Assembly: GCF_002878395.1 (NCBI RefSeq)
Contig: NC_061112.1
Location: 40,373,427 to 40,437,426 of the forward strand
DNA from: Capsicum annuum
Taxonomy: Eukaryota; Streptophyta; Magnoliopsida; Solanales; Solanaceae
Direction: 5' to 3'
Length of the DNA: 64,000 nucleotides
A model generated the notes under the pieces. It searched no databases. It saw nothing but the letters and a program-made list of their open reading frames with translations, and was not told where the DNA came from. Made by a program: the position numbers and the translations under genes. This document shows, one piece after another, positions 11,524 to 24,168 of the stretch; position 1 is the stretch's first letter, and each line of letters opens with the position of its first letter.

Positions 11524-14170
11524 AGTAACGCCCCAAGAGTACACCCTAGGTGTCACATGATGGTTACAGTCACGAGGGACCACAAGCTAACCCATAACCT
11601 GGTACCTACTGTGAGCACAGAATAAAACTGATACCAAAAGGTCATATGCAGATTTAACAAAGGAATGCCATAAGGTTTTTAAGTCATAAATCTAATAAAG
11701 TCTGTAAAAAAAATTGATAATGATGATAAAATGGCTGACAATGACAACTAAAAATAAAAAACTGACTAACTGTCAGTACTAGTCTGAAAAGCCTCTACTG
11801 ACTAACTGTGGAGCTGATGGGACAGACCCCCAACTAACTCCGACTAAATAGAAAATAATGAAACTGATAAAGTAATCTGAGATAAATAAATTATGTCCTC
11901 GAAATATGAGGACTCACCACTGCTGTGGCAGATAGTCTGGAAAGTCTATGTGTAATTTGAGAACTCAGCATCCGAACCTATGATATGATACATCATAGCA
12001 CAAGAAACGAGTATCGAATAAGTACTTTGAATGTACTGGAATGCTAAATAAGGTAGGCTGATATGCATGGTTTCATATGTATGAGTAATAACTGACTAGA
12101 TGAATAACACGAAGTATTGAATAGATGCATGAAAACTATATAGAATGAGAATGCATGACCAAGCATAAAAGATATTCTGAATATAATCTGTAAACAGAAG
12201 TACTGAAATTTGATAAATGAATAACCGATAAACTTTAAGCTATGGTTAAGTAAGACTGAGCTAAATTCTTAACTGAGTACTGAAACTAAAACCTTTGGAG
12301 ATATCATCTAACCAACATGCCCTACTCTGAGCTGATTGGGGTCCAACCTGTGACCCCAGTTGGAAGGGTGCTAATACCGTGCCATGGGTACTAACAATGG
12401 ATGTGTCAACCCTAAACTAGCAGGAAGACACCTTGTTAACCGTAAACTAATAAGAAGACTCATGAGATGCGTGTCAACCCTAAACTAGCAAGAAAACATC
12501 TCAAATCTACACTGACTACGTAGTTCTGTAACTCAGGGATTGCTACTAAGGTTCACACCCTCAATTTCCTGGTAAGCCCGAAATCCTGGGTTCACTCGGT
12601 ACTGAATTCTACTTCTAACTGAACTAATATTGATTACCGGATGCTAAGCTTACTGGGCAAGTGACTGATAATGAGGGTTAATTGGGTGAATATGCTCATG
12701 GTTTAGATGAACTCTTCTGTAACTACTGAAATTCTATAAACAGTTAAGTATTCGTGTATTCATAACCCCCAGGACTCGATAACAATGACAATATGACCAC
12801 TCAAAGCTTTGTAACCATGGAAGGAATCATTATTCACAATTATTCACTTAAGCATTTCATTAAGCAGATGGGGAATAAGACTTTAACATGGGGATACTTT
12901 ATAAATATGAAAAGATCACACAATCACATGACCAAATCATAAACTGGGGGTTTTATTCTGAAGTCACATGAACATGATATGGAAATCATAATATTAAAAA
13001 CATATTAAAGCTTTAGGGACATATTAAATAGTCAATGTTTAACATCCTTTCATCTTGGCATTTTATCAAACACTTGATATTCATAGCGTAAGCTAAGCAT
13101 GGGAATAGTTTAAAGCTTGTACTAATAACATGATTTTGATACTAAATCACCAATTAAGGTTTTAAATCAGAGAACAATATTATTCAAACTTGTAGGGTTT
13201 AATAAAAACAATAATTTCATGTAGACATGATATAAAATTCAAAATTCATGAAAGTTCATGGACATAATTCATAAAACATATAAAGATCATGCTTTGAAAA
13301 CATAAAAATAGATTGTTAGAATCCATGGGTGAAAGGGACCTATGGATGAACATCTAACATACCTTGCTTGAAGAATCTTGGAGGTTCTTTTGTAGGTTTC
13401 TTGGACTTGAGGTTGAATCTTGGAGGCTATGGTTTGTTCTTTGACAGAGACTACTTTTGATATGGGAGAAACTAAACAAAATAATGACCTAATAGGACAT
13501 TTTGTCTTTAATCTCGTATTTTTCATGGATTGGGGTCATGGGACAAAGGCCAAACTACCCCTGGGATTAATTTAATTTTTTTCACTGAAAATCCCGATTT
13601 TGACCATCACTGCGACGCGGTGCTATCATAGTAAGTCACAAAAATTTCACAGTAAGTATAGTCTAAGGATGAGTGTGAAATTACATTTTGGCAAGACACA
13701 GTGCTATCACGTTGTGTCACTAGAAAATGAACGAGTGTAAAATTTCACCTTGGCACGATGCGATGCTTCTTTGAAAAAGGACGAACGTGAATTGAGGAAT
13801 CACCACGATGTGGCATGATCGCGGTCAGCTACTTTCTCACACTAAAAGTTTCATAACTTCTCACCCCTGTATCGGATTAAGGAAAAATTGGTATTGCTGG
13901 AGAGATAATTCAATTATCTATCTGTTGGTGGGTCTTGAGATGGAAAAAGTTGAGTCGAGCAAAATATATGCTCGTTTAAAGTTTACTAAAGCAACATTCT
14001 TATCCAAAACTCAATTGGTAAGGGTTATTTTGATTTATTTAATAGCTAGGAGTTACTTGAAGCCTTAATATATATCAAAATCACTCATAAAACTAGCAAA
14101 GAACTATAATTTATTTCTCATGAGCTTGAAGCATAGTTCTACTATTGGTCTAGATTTTTGGGGTATTATA
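11524..14170 (-). mobile_element. Solo LTR of a Tekay-type family (solo-1, 2647 bp) inside the A integrase
   Basis: GTTGG at 11519-11523 and GTTGA at 14171-14175 flank the segment as a 5-bp target duplication with one change. The A integrase protein breaks off at GGSWS on the left and resumes with the conserved FSYNNNYH on the right. On the minus strand the segment starts TATAATACCCC and ends GGGGCGTTACT, decayed TG...CA ends. Its end sequence on the minus strand (GGTTAGCTTGTGG, then GTGACTGTAACC and GGGGCG) follows the plan of the LTRs of element C and of solo-2. It has no internal region, so it is a solo LTR left by LTR-LTR recombination. The short ORFs inside look like chance. Confidence 0.8.
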
Positions 14171-14870
14171 GTTGAATTGATCACTTTCCTCTCACTGAGT
14201 TTTCTTATAATAACAACTATCATTTTAGTAACTAGATAGTTCCGTTCGAGGCTTTGTATAGTAGGAGATTTTATTCTCCTACTAGGTGGTTCAAAATTGG
14301 GGAGACTAGATTGTTTGGCCCTGACTTGGTTCATTAGGCCATAGAGCTGGTGAAGGTGATAAGAGATAGGCTTAAGGCCGCACAAAGTTGCCAAAAGTTC
14401 TATATAGATATGAGGCAAAGAAAGTTGGAGTTTTATGTAGGTGATTGGGTGTTTTTAAATGTGTCTCCCATGAAAGGAGTGATGAAATTTAGGATGAAAG
14501 GATGCTTAGTCCCTATTATGTTGGGCCGTACTTGATCTTGAGAGAGTTAGGAATATTTCCTATGAACTATAATAGCCTGCAAGTTTGGCTTCTATTCACC
14601 CCGTATTTCATGTATCAATGATGAAGAAGTGTGTGGGTGTCCTTCGTTTGTTGTGTCTATTGAGAGTGTTGGTGTGAATGATTCATTTTCTTACAGGGAA
14701 ATCTAATTGAGATTTTGCATAGAAAAGTTCATAGGTTGAGGACCAATGATGTGGTATAAGCAAAAGTCCTTTGGAGAAATCAAAAGGTGAAGAAACTACT
14801 TAGGAAGCTGAAAAGGATATGAAGGCTAATTATCCATTCTTGTTCTATGTGGGACGAAAGTGATTAAGGT
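14171..14870 (+). pseudogene. Element A pol remnant, part 2: integrase C-terminus and chromodomain
   Basis: This continues the frame split by solo-1: FSYNNNYH near 14196, the partly changed FEALYSRRFYSPT, then LFGPDLVH, VKVIRDRLKAAQSCQ (from 14353) and LEFYVGDWVFLNVSPMKGVMKF. These match the integrase C-terminal (GPY/F-like) region. A decayed chromodomain follows at about 14700-14860 (IEILHRKVHRLRTNDV, then KVLWRN). Stops and frameshifts break it. Chromodomains of this type are thought to guide integration towards heterochromatin. Confidence 0.75.
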
Positions 14871-14991
14871 ATGAATTATATTTCCTCTTATTACTTTATG
14901 AATTTTTCCTTTGATTCTGGTGTATTCCTGCTATTCTCATGCTGAAAATGTCCTATTATCATTTAGGGATGAATGATCCTAAGTGTGTGTG

Positions 14992-15001
14992 TAGGGGGAG
15001 G
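14992..15001 (+). other. Polypurine tract of element A
   Basis: AGGGGGAG-type purine run just before the start of the middle LTR (TCTAACTCCC, a decayed TGTAACACCC). It corresponds to AAGGAGGGA at 24157-24165 in element B. Confidence 0.55.
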
Positions 15002-15346
15002 TTAATCTAACTCCCAATTTTTTTTTGTCATTTTATTTTGATCCTTTCATGTTTGGAACATCGATTTTTGGCTTAAATTATATTTAGGTATGTTAATAGA
15101 GTGTGTCAAAAGAGTTTTGAAATTTCTAGAAGGGGTTCGAGGCTATTTAGAAATTTTGAGGCAGTAAGCCTCTGAATTTTGGGCATGTCAATGAGGTTAC
15201 CCTTTATAATATTAGCGTGGTACGAAGGCAGCTTGCCTCTGTAATATCTCTATCTCAAGAAGGACAATCTCTGCGATAAGCAACTTGGCATGGAAGATGG
15301 CAACCAAGATAAGGCTATACCACACTGATGTTTTAAATTCATGTGG

Positions 15347-18047
15347 TGTAACACCCTAATTCGCCGAACCGGAATGCTACACGGTGCTCATGACCTCGAG
15401 AGACGACAAGCTAGCCCATGACTGATATCTGTACCTGTATACTGCAAATTATGATATAATAATGCAGAATACATAGAACTGTAAGGCCATAAGGTTCAAC
15501 TGAATACAATCATGTGGGTGAAAATACCCAAAACAACTCAATATGAACATAAATCTGAAAGCCTCTAAACTATCTGAATAAGGAGTTGAAGGAACATGTC
15601 TCAAACTAACTCTATAATACTGAACTGAAGAAATAAATAAATGTATCAAATCATATTGTCCTCGAATCAATGAGGACTCACTGTGTCTCTGCGACTGGAA
15701 TGCTACCACTACTACTGGGCTGGAGCTCGTGTCTCGGAACCTATGGTGTAACATGAAAAGAAATCACCATAGCGAAAATGCGTTAGTACAACTGGAGTAC
15801 TAAGTATACGAGGAAGGTAGGCTGAACATAAAGGGTTTCATGCATGAACAACACTGACTGACTAATATGAACGTGGGAGTGCAAACACACGTATATAGAA
15901 ACTAGGACCATGAATACGTGATAGCACGACCTGTAAGCTAATACATGGTTTACTGATAACTGTCATGACGATACTGAAACTGATAACATAGATGATTGTA
16001 TCTGACAGTCTTGTATATACTAAAATTTGAAGAACGCCTTGAGTTCTTTTACAGAGACTGATGCTGAAACTGTGGGAAGTAGTGTTTAACCGACATGCCC
16101 CATGTATGCCATTATAGCTAAGCTGGGTTCCAATCTCTGCCCCGACTGGAGGGGTGTCAATACCGTGCCACGGGTAAGGACAACCTGTGAGTGACCCTTA
16201 TCTGGTGGGTACTCAATGAGAATGTTGGGAACCCTAAAATAATGGGTTAATCCACCTCATCAACCCTAATCTGACGGGTTAAGATGTCTCAACCTACGAT
16301 GGCTACGTAGTTCTGGAACACATGGATGACTACTAAGAATCACACCCTAAACTGGCGGGTGAGTTCCCATCCTTGGGTTCACTCGGTGCTAACCTCTACT
16401 CCCATCTGGAGGGACTGGACATGAATAACTGACTCTGCATGACTTAATCTTGCTGAATTCCATTGACTGGCGGAATGTTACTGACATCTAACAATTGACT
16501 AAGATCATGAGTTTTTCCTGAGTCACATGACTGACTGAAGTCTATGGAATCATAGCTTGAGGTTGGATATCGTGAAACATGACATGGATCTAGGCACACA
16601 GTTGTAGTTTTTGGGTACAAGTACCCCCAGGACTCGATGGAAGGAAACTGACACACATGACTGACTTGATCATAATAGTAGAGTCCATAATTTATATTAT
16701 CATAAGTAGGGATCTCATACTAAGCATGGTTATCAACAATGTATTGCATGGAAAGGATTTCATATCACATGGAAGTACTTGCACAATCTTAATATCATGT
16801 TCATTACATAATCATATTGGCAACACATACCAATAGCATGGAAGTTCATGTGGAATGCATGGTTATCATACATCTTGTTCATAAGTAGGATTTGCAAGTA
16901 AACATAGCATAATCTCATAAGAATAGTTCATGAGTATTCCAACAACATTTACAAGGCACATTAACAACATAGAAGTCATTGGAACGTAAGGGCATATCAT
17001 GAATCCTTCACTTAGTTACAATTTAGCTATATTACATGATTTCTAGTTTCTTAGGCATTTTATCAAACACCGTACATGCACATCTTAAGCATAGGTGAAA
17101 TCATCAAATTCATACATCATGAACAACCCAATTTACATGTTTCCAACTCATATAATATCATGTAATTCAAAACAACCATATAAAGATTCCATCTTGGGAA
17201 TCACCCAATATCAACAACATGATCATCAACACCCAAAATATAAAAATCATACTTTATAATGAAAAAGAGCATTTTTGAACTTTATGGATGAAAGGGATCT
17301 ATAAATCAACTCACGCATACCTTAGAAGAAAAATTCTTGATGATTGATGGACGAATTTCCTTAAAATTGGATCTTCAAGCTTAGTTACGCAACCCTAGTT
17401 GTTTTTCTCTTTTAGTGCTCTTGGATGATGAGCTTTGAGATGAAAATAGGGTTGTAATATGTTTAGAAGCTATATATTTCGTAGGGTTAAGTTTAGGGAC
17501 GTGTAAGGAGTGTTAAAAGACTTAATTACCCCTAAAATAACTCAAAACGGAGTATTTTTGGCACCTGGAATTGACTAAGGTGGTGCCCAAGTGACTGCCT
17601 AAGCTAGGTTAGGCGGCGCCTAACCAATCACCTATGTTTGGGTTGGGCGGCGCCTAACCAATCGCCTATGCTTACTGTCTCTCACAAAAATAGGCATAAC
17701 TTATCGCTCGGGTATTGGATTAAGGTGAAATTGGTATCGTTAGAAAGAGAATTCGATTCTATATAATTTGGTGGGTCTAAATCAGACAAAATACCACATT
17801 AATATCAATTTATACTCATTCAAAGATGACTCTTGCAGAATAAAATAATAAAACTTGATGGATTAAAAAACTCTTAGCTTGTATTACCTTAAGTGACTCA
17901 TATGAACATGCTTAATGCATCATAAGCTATCCTATCACTAGGATATTCACTGTAAGTCATGTACTCAAGTATGAATCACAGGATAGGAGATTTCATACGT
18001 AGAAATACTTATTCACTTCCTAGCTTAGAAACATGCAGGGTATTAAA
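15347..18047 (-). mobile_element. Solo LTR of a Tekay-type family (solo-2, 2701 bp) inside the shared LTR
   Basis: A perfect 5-bp duplication TGTGG flanks it (15342-15346 and 18048-18052). The plus strand begins TGTAACACCC and ends GGGTATTAAA, so on the minus strand it starts TTTAATACCC and ends GGGTGTTACA. The minus-strand end GCTTGTCGTC, GGTCATGAGCACC and GTGTAGCATTC is nearly the same as the end of C's LTR at 41424-41463. No coding region lies inside. Same family and orientation as solo-1. Confidence 0.88.
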
Positions 18048-18681
18048 TGTGGTTTAGTTTATTCAATTGGGATGAGCTATTTTTGGGTCTTTTCACTTAT
18101 GTACGACCCTTAGACATAACTTAGACTTATTTCATTAGTTTTTTCTAAGATCAATTGCTCTCTTTCACTCTTAATCTCAAAACCCAATAAAAACTCAAGG
18201 GTTTCATTGAGGATTTATCATTTGAGTTCCAAGATCCAAATTGCTTTCAAATTCTTTTTGTCTAAGGAATGTATCTTTTTCCTAAATTGATTTTATGTAA
18301 AAACATGTATTTAATTATTATACATATGGTTTAATTGTTGGATTTTTAATATGGGTTGTGGTATTTGGAATGACTATTGTATAAATTGGATTCCCATGGT
18401 TTTGAATTGATTGTTCATACTGTATTTTCATGAATTTGAGCTATTTAAATGAATGAGTGTGGGAATTGGAATGGGGGACAAGGATTTTCCCAAACTTGAT
18501 GGTATAATGGTTTGACATTGGCTTTAACCTCAACCTAGTTTGTGAAATTTGATTTAAGACATAGATATCTGCATAAATTACTTCACTTGTGAAACCTTGC
18601 ATTGCATAAAAGGTCATTGGAACATAAATTTTCTCTAGAAAGGCCGTGGTGGCCATTAATTGATTTTGAATAGGAAATTTG

Positions 18682-18897
18682 GAGTCCAATTGGGTAAACG
18701 AGTAAAGTCCCAATTGGCTAAATATTTTAAAGTCCTATAGGTTGATGGGTTAGAGTCCCAGTTGGCTGAATGGGTCAGAGTTCTATTGGGTGATGGGTTA
18801 TAGTCCCTGTTGGTTAAATGGGTTAGAGTCCTATTGGCTCAATGGGTTGGAGTCTTATTAGCTGATGAATTAGAGTCCAATTGGCTAAATAGTTTAG
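18682..18897 (+). repeat. LTR minisatellite, about 9 units of about 24 bp (middle LTR)
   Basis: Same alternating 24-bp units as in the A 5' LTR, with one more unit by my count (nine against eight). A copy-number difference between LTRs suggests expansion or contraction after insertion. Confidence 0.75.
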
Positions 18898-19906
18898 TTT
18901 TGCATGATGACATTGGCTTGCAAGCTTGTTTATTTGGTATGATGATAACATTAAATAAATGCCTTAACGGATGACTCCTTGTTTAATGAAGGGAAATATG
19001 TACATATTATAATTAGGCTTACAGGGGTAGTGTAGTAAAGCTGTGAATATATAGGTCCCAAGGGACTGATACTGGAAACTCATATTTGTCGGCGTGAGGG
19101 TTTGTCTTAGTGACTATTTGCATGTGTCATACTTGATATATATTCTAGGATACGACTGGTTGCCTTGATGACTTTAGATTTCCCTCATTTTTCTTTAGTT
19201 CGTGAAGCTAACACGCACTAGAGCCCTTTTGGTGGAGGGATTTAGACCTATATTGCCCATGGGTTCCTTTATGATGGTTAAGTGACATAGTCTAGGCTAA
19301 TATTTTAACTCTCATGCTAAACCTTATTCCTTATCCCATCTTTTATCTATATGTGTATATTATTATGTGCATGTTATTTTGAATAATTTTGAACTCACTT
19401 GATATTGGCATAATTTTATCTTTATTCCCTGAGTTACATGCTAGTGCTTACCTCGCTAACCATCTCTGAATTCTCTATCCCCATGCGATGCAGTCTTTGG
19501 AGATACTTTTATTTTTCCTTTGCAGTGATAGGTAATTCTTGGATTGTTCATGAGTCAGCTTGAAGTAGTGAACCTTCTTCTTTCAGAAGGCTTGTTACTT
19601 CTTTTTTAGTTTATGTCATTGAATGGTTCAATTGGTTTCCCTTTTTGGCTATTATTGGGGCCATATCCCAACCTAGTATGATGTTAGTTTCTTACAGGCT
19701 TTGTGGATTACTGTGGATCGAGATAGTTATTGGAGGCTTAGTTCCTTTTTGAGTTATCTTCTCTTCTTGCTTATGTCTATTTGGATTGCTTTTGCTTTCA
19801 CATATGAATTGTGTTTTATTTGACTATGCAAAATAGGTTATCTCTAATCCTTGATGTACTTGAGATACCTGTCATAGATAGGCCCTTGTTTGGATTGTGA
19901 CAAACT

Positions 19907-19918
19907 TGGTATTAGAGC
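19907..19918 (+). other. Primer-binding site of element B (tRNA-iMet type)
   Basis: TGGTATTAGAGC differs by one base (C to T) from the canonical site TGGTATCAGAGC and starts 4 bases after the LTR end. It shows that the LTR to its left acted as a 5' LTR for B. Confidence 0.85.
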
Positions 19919-20111
19919 ATGATTTAGATTTGTTGGGTGTCCACAAAGCCGTGTCGAGTAGAGTGCTTTTTATTGGTTTGTAGTGCACCACACTTATAAG
20001 GAGGGGGGATATAAGACATTTAGGAATGTTCCCTTTCTTGTGTTCTTTTTTAGGCTATAGAGTCTAAGGTCTTTAATCTCTTTTAATTCCTATTCTTTCG
20101 TGTTTCAGATC

Positions 20112-21345
20112 ATGCCTCCCTAAAGATCTAGTGCTCATTAAACTCTTCTATCCCACTTGAGGACAACATGCACAAAACTCATCCTAGTTATAGAGTTCAG
20201 AACTAGTTTAGGGTCCCTACTTTTGATTTCTTCAAAAGTTCCACTGGTCCCCACTAGTCCTCCTTGGGCTCCTCAGGGTGCTGTATCTATTGCTAAGTTT
20301 AGAAAGTTAATCCATTTGCTTACTCAGTTGGTGGCCTCTCAGTAACACCAGTCTGAGCATATTACTTTTATCACTCCTTCTTCTAAGGTCATTATAATTG
20401 GCCAGTTCATGAGGTTGAGTCCTTCAACTTTTACTGGATCTAAGGATGAGGAGGATCCTCAAGGGTTCATTGATAAGGTGGAAAATATATTCAAAGTGAT
20501 GCATGCTTTTGACTTTGAGGGTATGGAGTTTATCGCCTACCAGCTTAAAGATGTGGCATATCAGTGGTGTAAGGAGTGTGAGAATTCAAGTAGTGATGAT
20601 GTTAAGCCAGCATTATAGAATAAGTTATTAGTGGTAGAAGGAGTGGGAGCATTTGAGTGGTGATGATGCTAAGCCAACATTATGGGATAAGTTTTCTAGT
20701 GCTTTCCTTGATCAATTCTTTTCTCAAGAGTTGAGGGATGCGAAAGTAGAGGAGTTCGTGGATTTGAAATAGAGGAGGATGACTATAAAGGAATATGCTT
20801 TGAAATTCCACCAGTTGTCTCACTATGCTTTAGAGTTGGAGTCTTTTATGTATGCTAAGATGAGGAAGTTTGCTTCAGGATTATCTCAAGACTTGGTGTT
20901 GGAGTGTAGGGCCATCTTATTGAATAATGATATGGAGATATCTGGAATTATGGTGTACATGCAATAAGTTAAGAATGAGAAAAAGAAGTAGACAGAAATA
21001 GGAGAGAGGCAAAGTAAGAAGCTCAAGTATTTAGAGAAGGGTAAAGGTCAGCACAATAATTGTAGAGATAGTAGGTGGTAGGGAAGAAAGAAGAATTAGG
21101 GGAAATCTTATTTGTTGGCTAGTTCTCTATATCCTAAGTCATCTGATTATCAACACTTTTAGATTGATACTGGGTTTAGGGCACAAGGTGTCTAGTTGTA
21201 GGCTAGTGGAGCCTAGTCAGCCCTATCTTATCCCTCTTGTCATTTTTATGGGAAGGCGCATCATGGAGTTTGTGAAGAGAGGATAAATAAGTGCTTTAAT
21301 TATGGCCAACTTGGTTACGTACAATAAGATTGTCCCTCAACCAAG
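20112..21345 (+). pseudogene. Element B gag remnant
   Basis: The start codon ATG is kept (MPP) but codon 4 is a TAA stop where A reads CAA. Later pieces give MRLSPSTFTGSKDEEDPQGFIDKVENIF (20409 on), the gag domain, then KEYALKFHQLSHYALELE (20782 on). The zinc knuckle near 21292-21340 reads KCFNYGQLGYVQ*DCP, keeping the first and last Cys but with the second Cys and the His both changed to Tyr. A tandem duplication of about 72 bp disrupts the gag domain at 20571-20712. Non-functional. Confidence 0.8.
20571..20712 (+). repeat. Tandem duplication of about 72 bp in B gag
   Basis: Two adjacent units beginning TGGTGTAAGGAGTG (20571) and TGGTAGAAGGAGTG (20643) both run through TGATGATG.TAAGCCA.CATTAT to AATAAGTT or GATAAGTT. 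Element A has only one unit at the equivalent place, so the duplication arose in B or in its parent. The copies have diverged, so it is not recent. Confidence 0.7.
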
Positions 21346-21509
21346 GTAGCCATGGAAGCTAATAAGATCCTTATTGCTACACTTTCAGCTTTTGTGCCAA
21401 AGGGTGCGACATTTGGTTCCAGTACTATTTGGAATCATCTATTTTCTTTTGCTACCCTTTAGGAATCTAAGGCTTCTCCTGATGTTATAACCGATACATT
21501 ATAACTTTT

Positions 21510-23990
21510 CTCTCATAATGTGTATTGTTTACTTGATTTGGGTTCTACCCTTTCTTATGTAACCCCTTATGTGGTTGTGCAATTTGGTTTTGGTCTTCGA
21601 GTCTATTTTTGAGCCCTTTTCTATATCTACTCTAGTGGGTGTTTTTATTGTGTCTAGAAGAGTTTATATGGGGTTGTGTGGTCTCTATCTTTCATAGGGA
21701 GACATTGGTGGATCTTATAAAGTTGGATATGTTTGACTTTGATGTGATCTTAGTGATTGATTGGATTCATTCTTTCTATGCTTCTCTAGATTTTTGGTCC
21801 CATAAGGTCAATTCCCAATTCTCGAATGAACTAGTGATGAGTAGAAAGGGACTTCTTTAGTGCCCAAAGGGAGGTTCATCTCTTATCTTAGAGCCCAAAA
21901 GTTGATTTCCTAGGGTGTCTTTATTATTTGGTTTGGGTAAAAGATTCTTGCTCGAATGATCCCTCTTTGAAATCCGTTCCTATGGCTAATGAGTTTCCTA
22001 AGGTCTTTTCTGATAATTTTTCCAAAATTCCACTTGATAGGGAAATAGACTTTTGGATTGATCTTTTATGCGATACCTGTCCTATCTCTATTCCTCCTTA
22101 TAGAATGGCTTCAGTTGAATTGAAGGAGATAAAAGAGCAATTAAAGGTTATGACCTATGATTCTAGGAAGATCAAAGTTTATCAGAAGAATTACCCGACC
22201 ATGACTTAGAATTATTGGCTGTGGTTTTTTCTTTCAAGATTTGTTATCACTTTTTGTATAGGATTCATATGGATATCTTTTCAGATTGTAAGAGCTTGTA
22301 GCACGTGTTCACCAAAAGAAGTTGAGTCTAAGGCAAATAAGATGGCTTGAGTTGCTCAAGGATTATGATATAAGTCTTTATTTTCATCCAGATAAAACTA
22401 ATATGGTTTTTGATGCTCTTAGCAGGTTGTCCATGGGAAGCTTACCTCATATAGATAAGGAGAAACAAGGCCTGGTGATTGATATTCATCGGTTGAAAAA
22501 TCTTGGAGTTCGTATTTCTGATTATAAGAATGGAGGTGTGATTGCTTATGAAGTGGTGAAGTCATCTCTTGGTTTTGAGGTGAAGGAGAAACGGGTTTTG
22601 GGATTCTATCTTGATGTTAATTAAGAATGATGTAGGTCAGCAGAGAGTTATAGCTTTTGAGATTGGTGGTGACGGTATCTTGAGGTACTAAGGTAGATTA
22701 TGTGTTCCTGTTATTGATGGGCGGAGAGAAATGATCTTGGCTTAGGCTTATAAGTCAAGGTATACATTTCATCCTGGTTCGATGAAGATTTATTACGATT
22801 TGAAGGAGATCTATTATTGGAATAACATAAAGCGAGATATGGCCTATTTGGTGGCTAAGTACATGGTTTGTCAACAAGAAAAGGTGGAGCACTTGAGGCC
22901 TAGTGGGTAATCTCAAGAGATTGAGTTTCCCATGTAGAAATAAGAGGTGATCACTATAGACTTTGTTATAGGTCTTTTGCAGTCTCATAATCAGTCTGAT
23001 TTGATTTGGGTCATCGTGAATAGGATGACTAAATCTGCTCATTTCTTTCCAGTGAGGACTAACTACTCTGGAGAGTATTGTGCAAAGTTGTTCATTCAGA
23101 AGATTGTCATGTTTCATGGTATGCCTGATTCTATTATTCCAGAAAGAGGTATATAGTTCTCTTCTCACTTTTGGAATGTATTCTAGAGAGGTTTGGGGAC
23201 TTAGGTGAACCTTAACACTACTTTCCACCCTCAGACGGATGAACAAGCGAAGAGGAATACTTAGACTTTGAAGATATGCTAAGGGCTTGTGTGATTAACT
23301 TTGATGGTAGTTGGGTTAATCACTTGCCTCTCATTGTGTTTTCTTATAATAACATCTATCTTTCTAGTATCTAGATGGATTCGGTTGATGCTTTGAATGG
23401 TAGGAGATGTTATTCTCTTACTGGGTGGTTTGAGGTTAGGGATATTAGATTGTTTGGCCCTGACTTGGTTTATCAGGACATGGAGAAATTGAAGGTGATC
23501 AGGGATAGGCTTAAGGCCATAAAAAATTTCCAAAAGTCCTATGCATATGTGAGATAAAAAGAGTTGGAATTTGATTTAGGTGATTAGGTTTCCTTGAAGG
23601 TGTCTCCTAAGAAGGGAGTGATGAGATTTGGGAAGAAGAGAAAACTCGGTCCCCTTTATGTTGGCCCATATTTGACCTTAAGAAGAGTTGGGAATGTTAC
23701 TTATGAACTAGAATTGCCTGCAAGTTTGGGTTCCATTCACCCCGTATTTCATGTATTAATGTTGAAGAATTTTATGGGTGATCCTTCGTTGGTTGTTCCT
23801 ATTAAAAGTGTTGGTGTGATGAATTCATTGTCTTATGAGAAAGTCCTGGTTGAGATTTTGGATAGACAAGTTGGTAAGTTGAGGACCAAGGATATGGCTT
23901 AGGTAAAGGTCCTTTGGAGAAATGAAAAGGTAAAGAAGCTACTTGGGAAGCTGAAGAGGATATGAAGGTTAAGTACCAATTCTTGTTCAT
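21510..23990 (+). pseudogene. Element B pol remnant with the RT core deleted
   Basis: Protease at about 21530-21575 reads LDLGSTLSYVTP with Asp kept. The pre-RT linker continues to ELKEIKEQLKV near 22140, then jumps straight into RNase H (QKNYPTMT near 22190), so the whole RT palm including the FIDD box is missing, about 0.87 kb relative to A. RNase H remains in part (HPDKTNMVFDALSRL). Integrase: IDFVIGL near 22950, DEQAKRNT near 23237, then FEVRDIRLFGPDLVY, the GPYL region, [10 protein letters not shown] and the chromodomain ([35 protein letters not shown]) ending near 23990. Several in-frame stops are present. Confidence 0.85.
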
Positions 23991-24046
23991 GTGTCACATG
24001 AAAGTGCTTAAGGAAATGGAGTGTCACACGAAAGTGCTTAAGGTAT
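23985..24046 (+). repeat. Short tandem duplication after the B chromodomain (about 33 bp units)
   Basis: GTGTCACATGAAAGTGCTTAAGG is followed by GTGTCACACGAAAGTGCTTAAGG, two units with one difference in the core. A has one unit. Confidence 0.65.
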
Positions 24047-24156
24047 GAATTCCATTTCCTTTGATTATTTTTTGAGTTGGTCATTTGATTTTTGTGTATT
24101 CCCGCTATTCTCGTTCTAAAAGTGTCCTAACTAATCATTATGGGACAAATGATCCT

Positions 24157-24165
24157 AAGGAGGGA
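24157..24165 (+). other. Polypurine tract of element B
   Basis: AAGGAGGGA just upstream of the 3' LTR start TATAACACCC. Element E has the same arrangement (AAGGAGGAATGA). Confidence 0.65.
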
Positions 24166-24168
24166 TAA

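Larger units (their letters stand above)
15006..19902 (+). repeat. Shared middle LTR of A and B (2191 bp after removing the insert and its duplicated site)
   Basis: The left part (15006-15346) follows A's polypurine tract and aligns with 5362-5706. The right part (18053-19902) resumes at the equivalent point and ends GATTGTGACA, directly before B's primer-binding site. The two parts join once the solo LTR at 15347-18047 and one copy of TGTGG are removed. It contains the 24-bp minisatellite at 18682-18897. Confidence 0.85.

Noticed and set aside
13287..13526. Minus-strand 79-codon frame
   Set aside because: Inside solo-1, in LTR sequence with no coding role; not kept in solo-2 or in C's LTRs as far as I can see.
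22755..23246. Minus-strand 163-codon frame
   Set aside because: Antisense shadow of the B integrase, whose sense frame carries the recognisable motifs.
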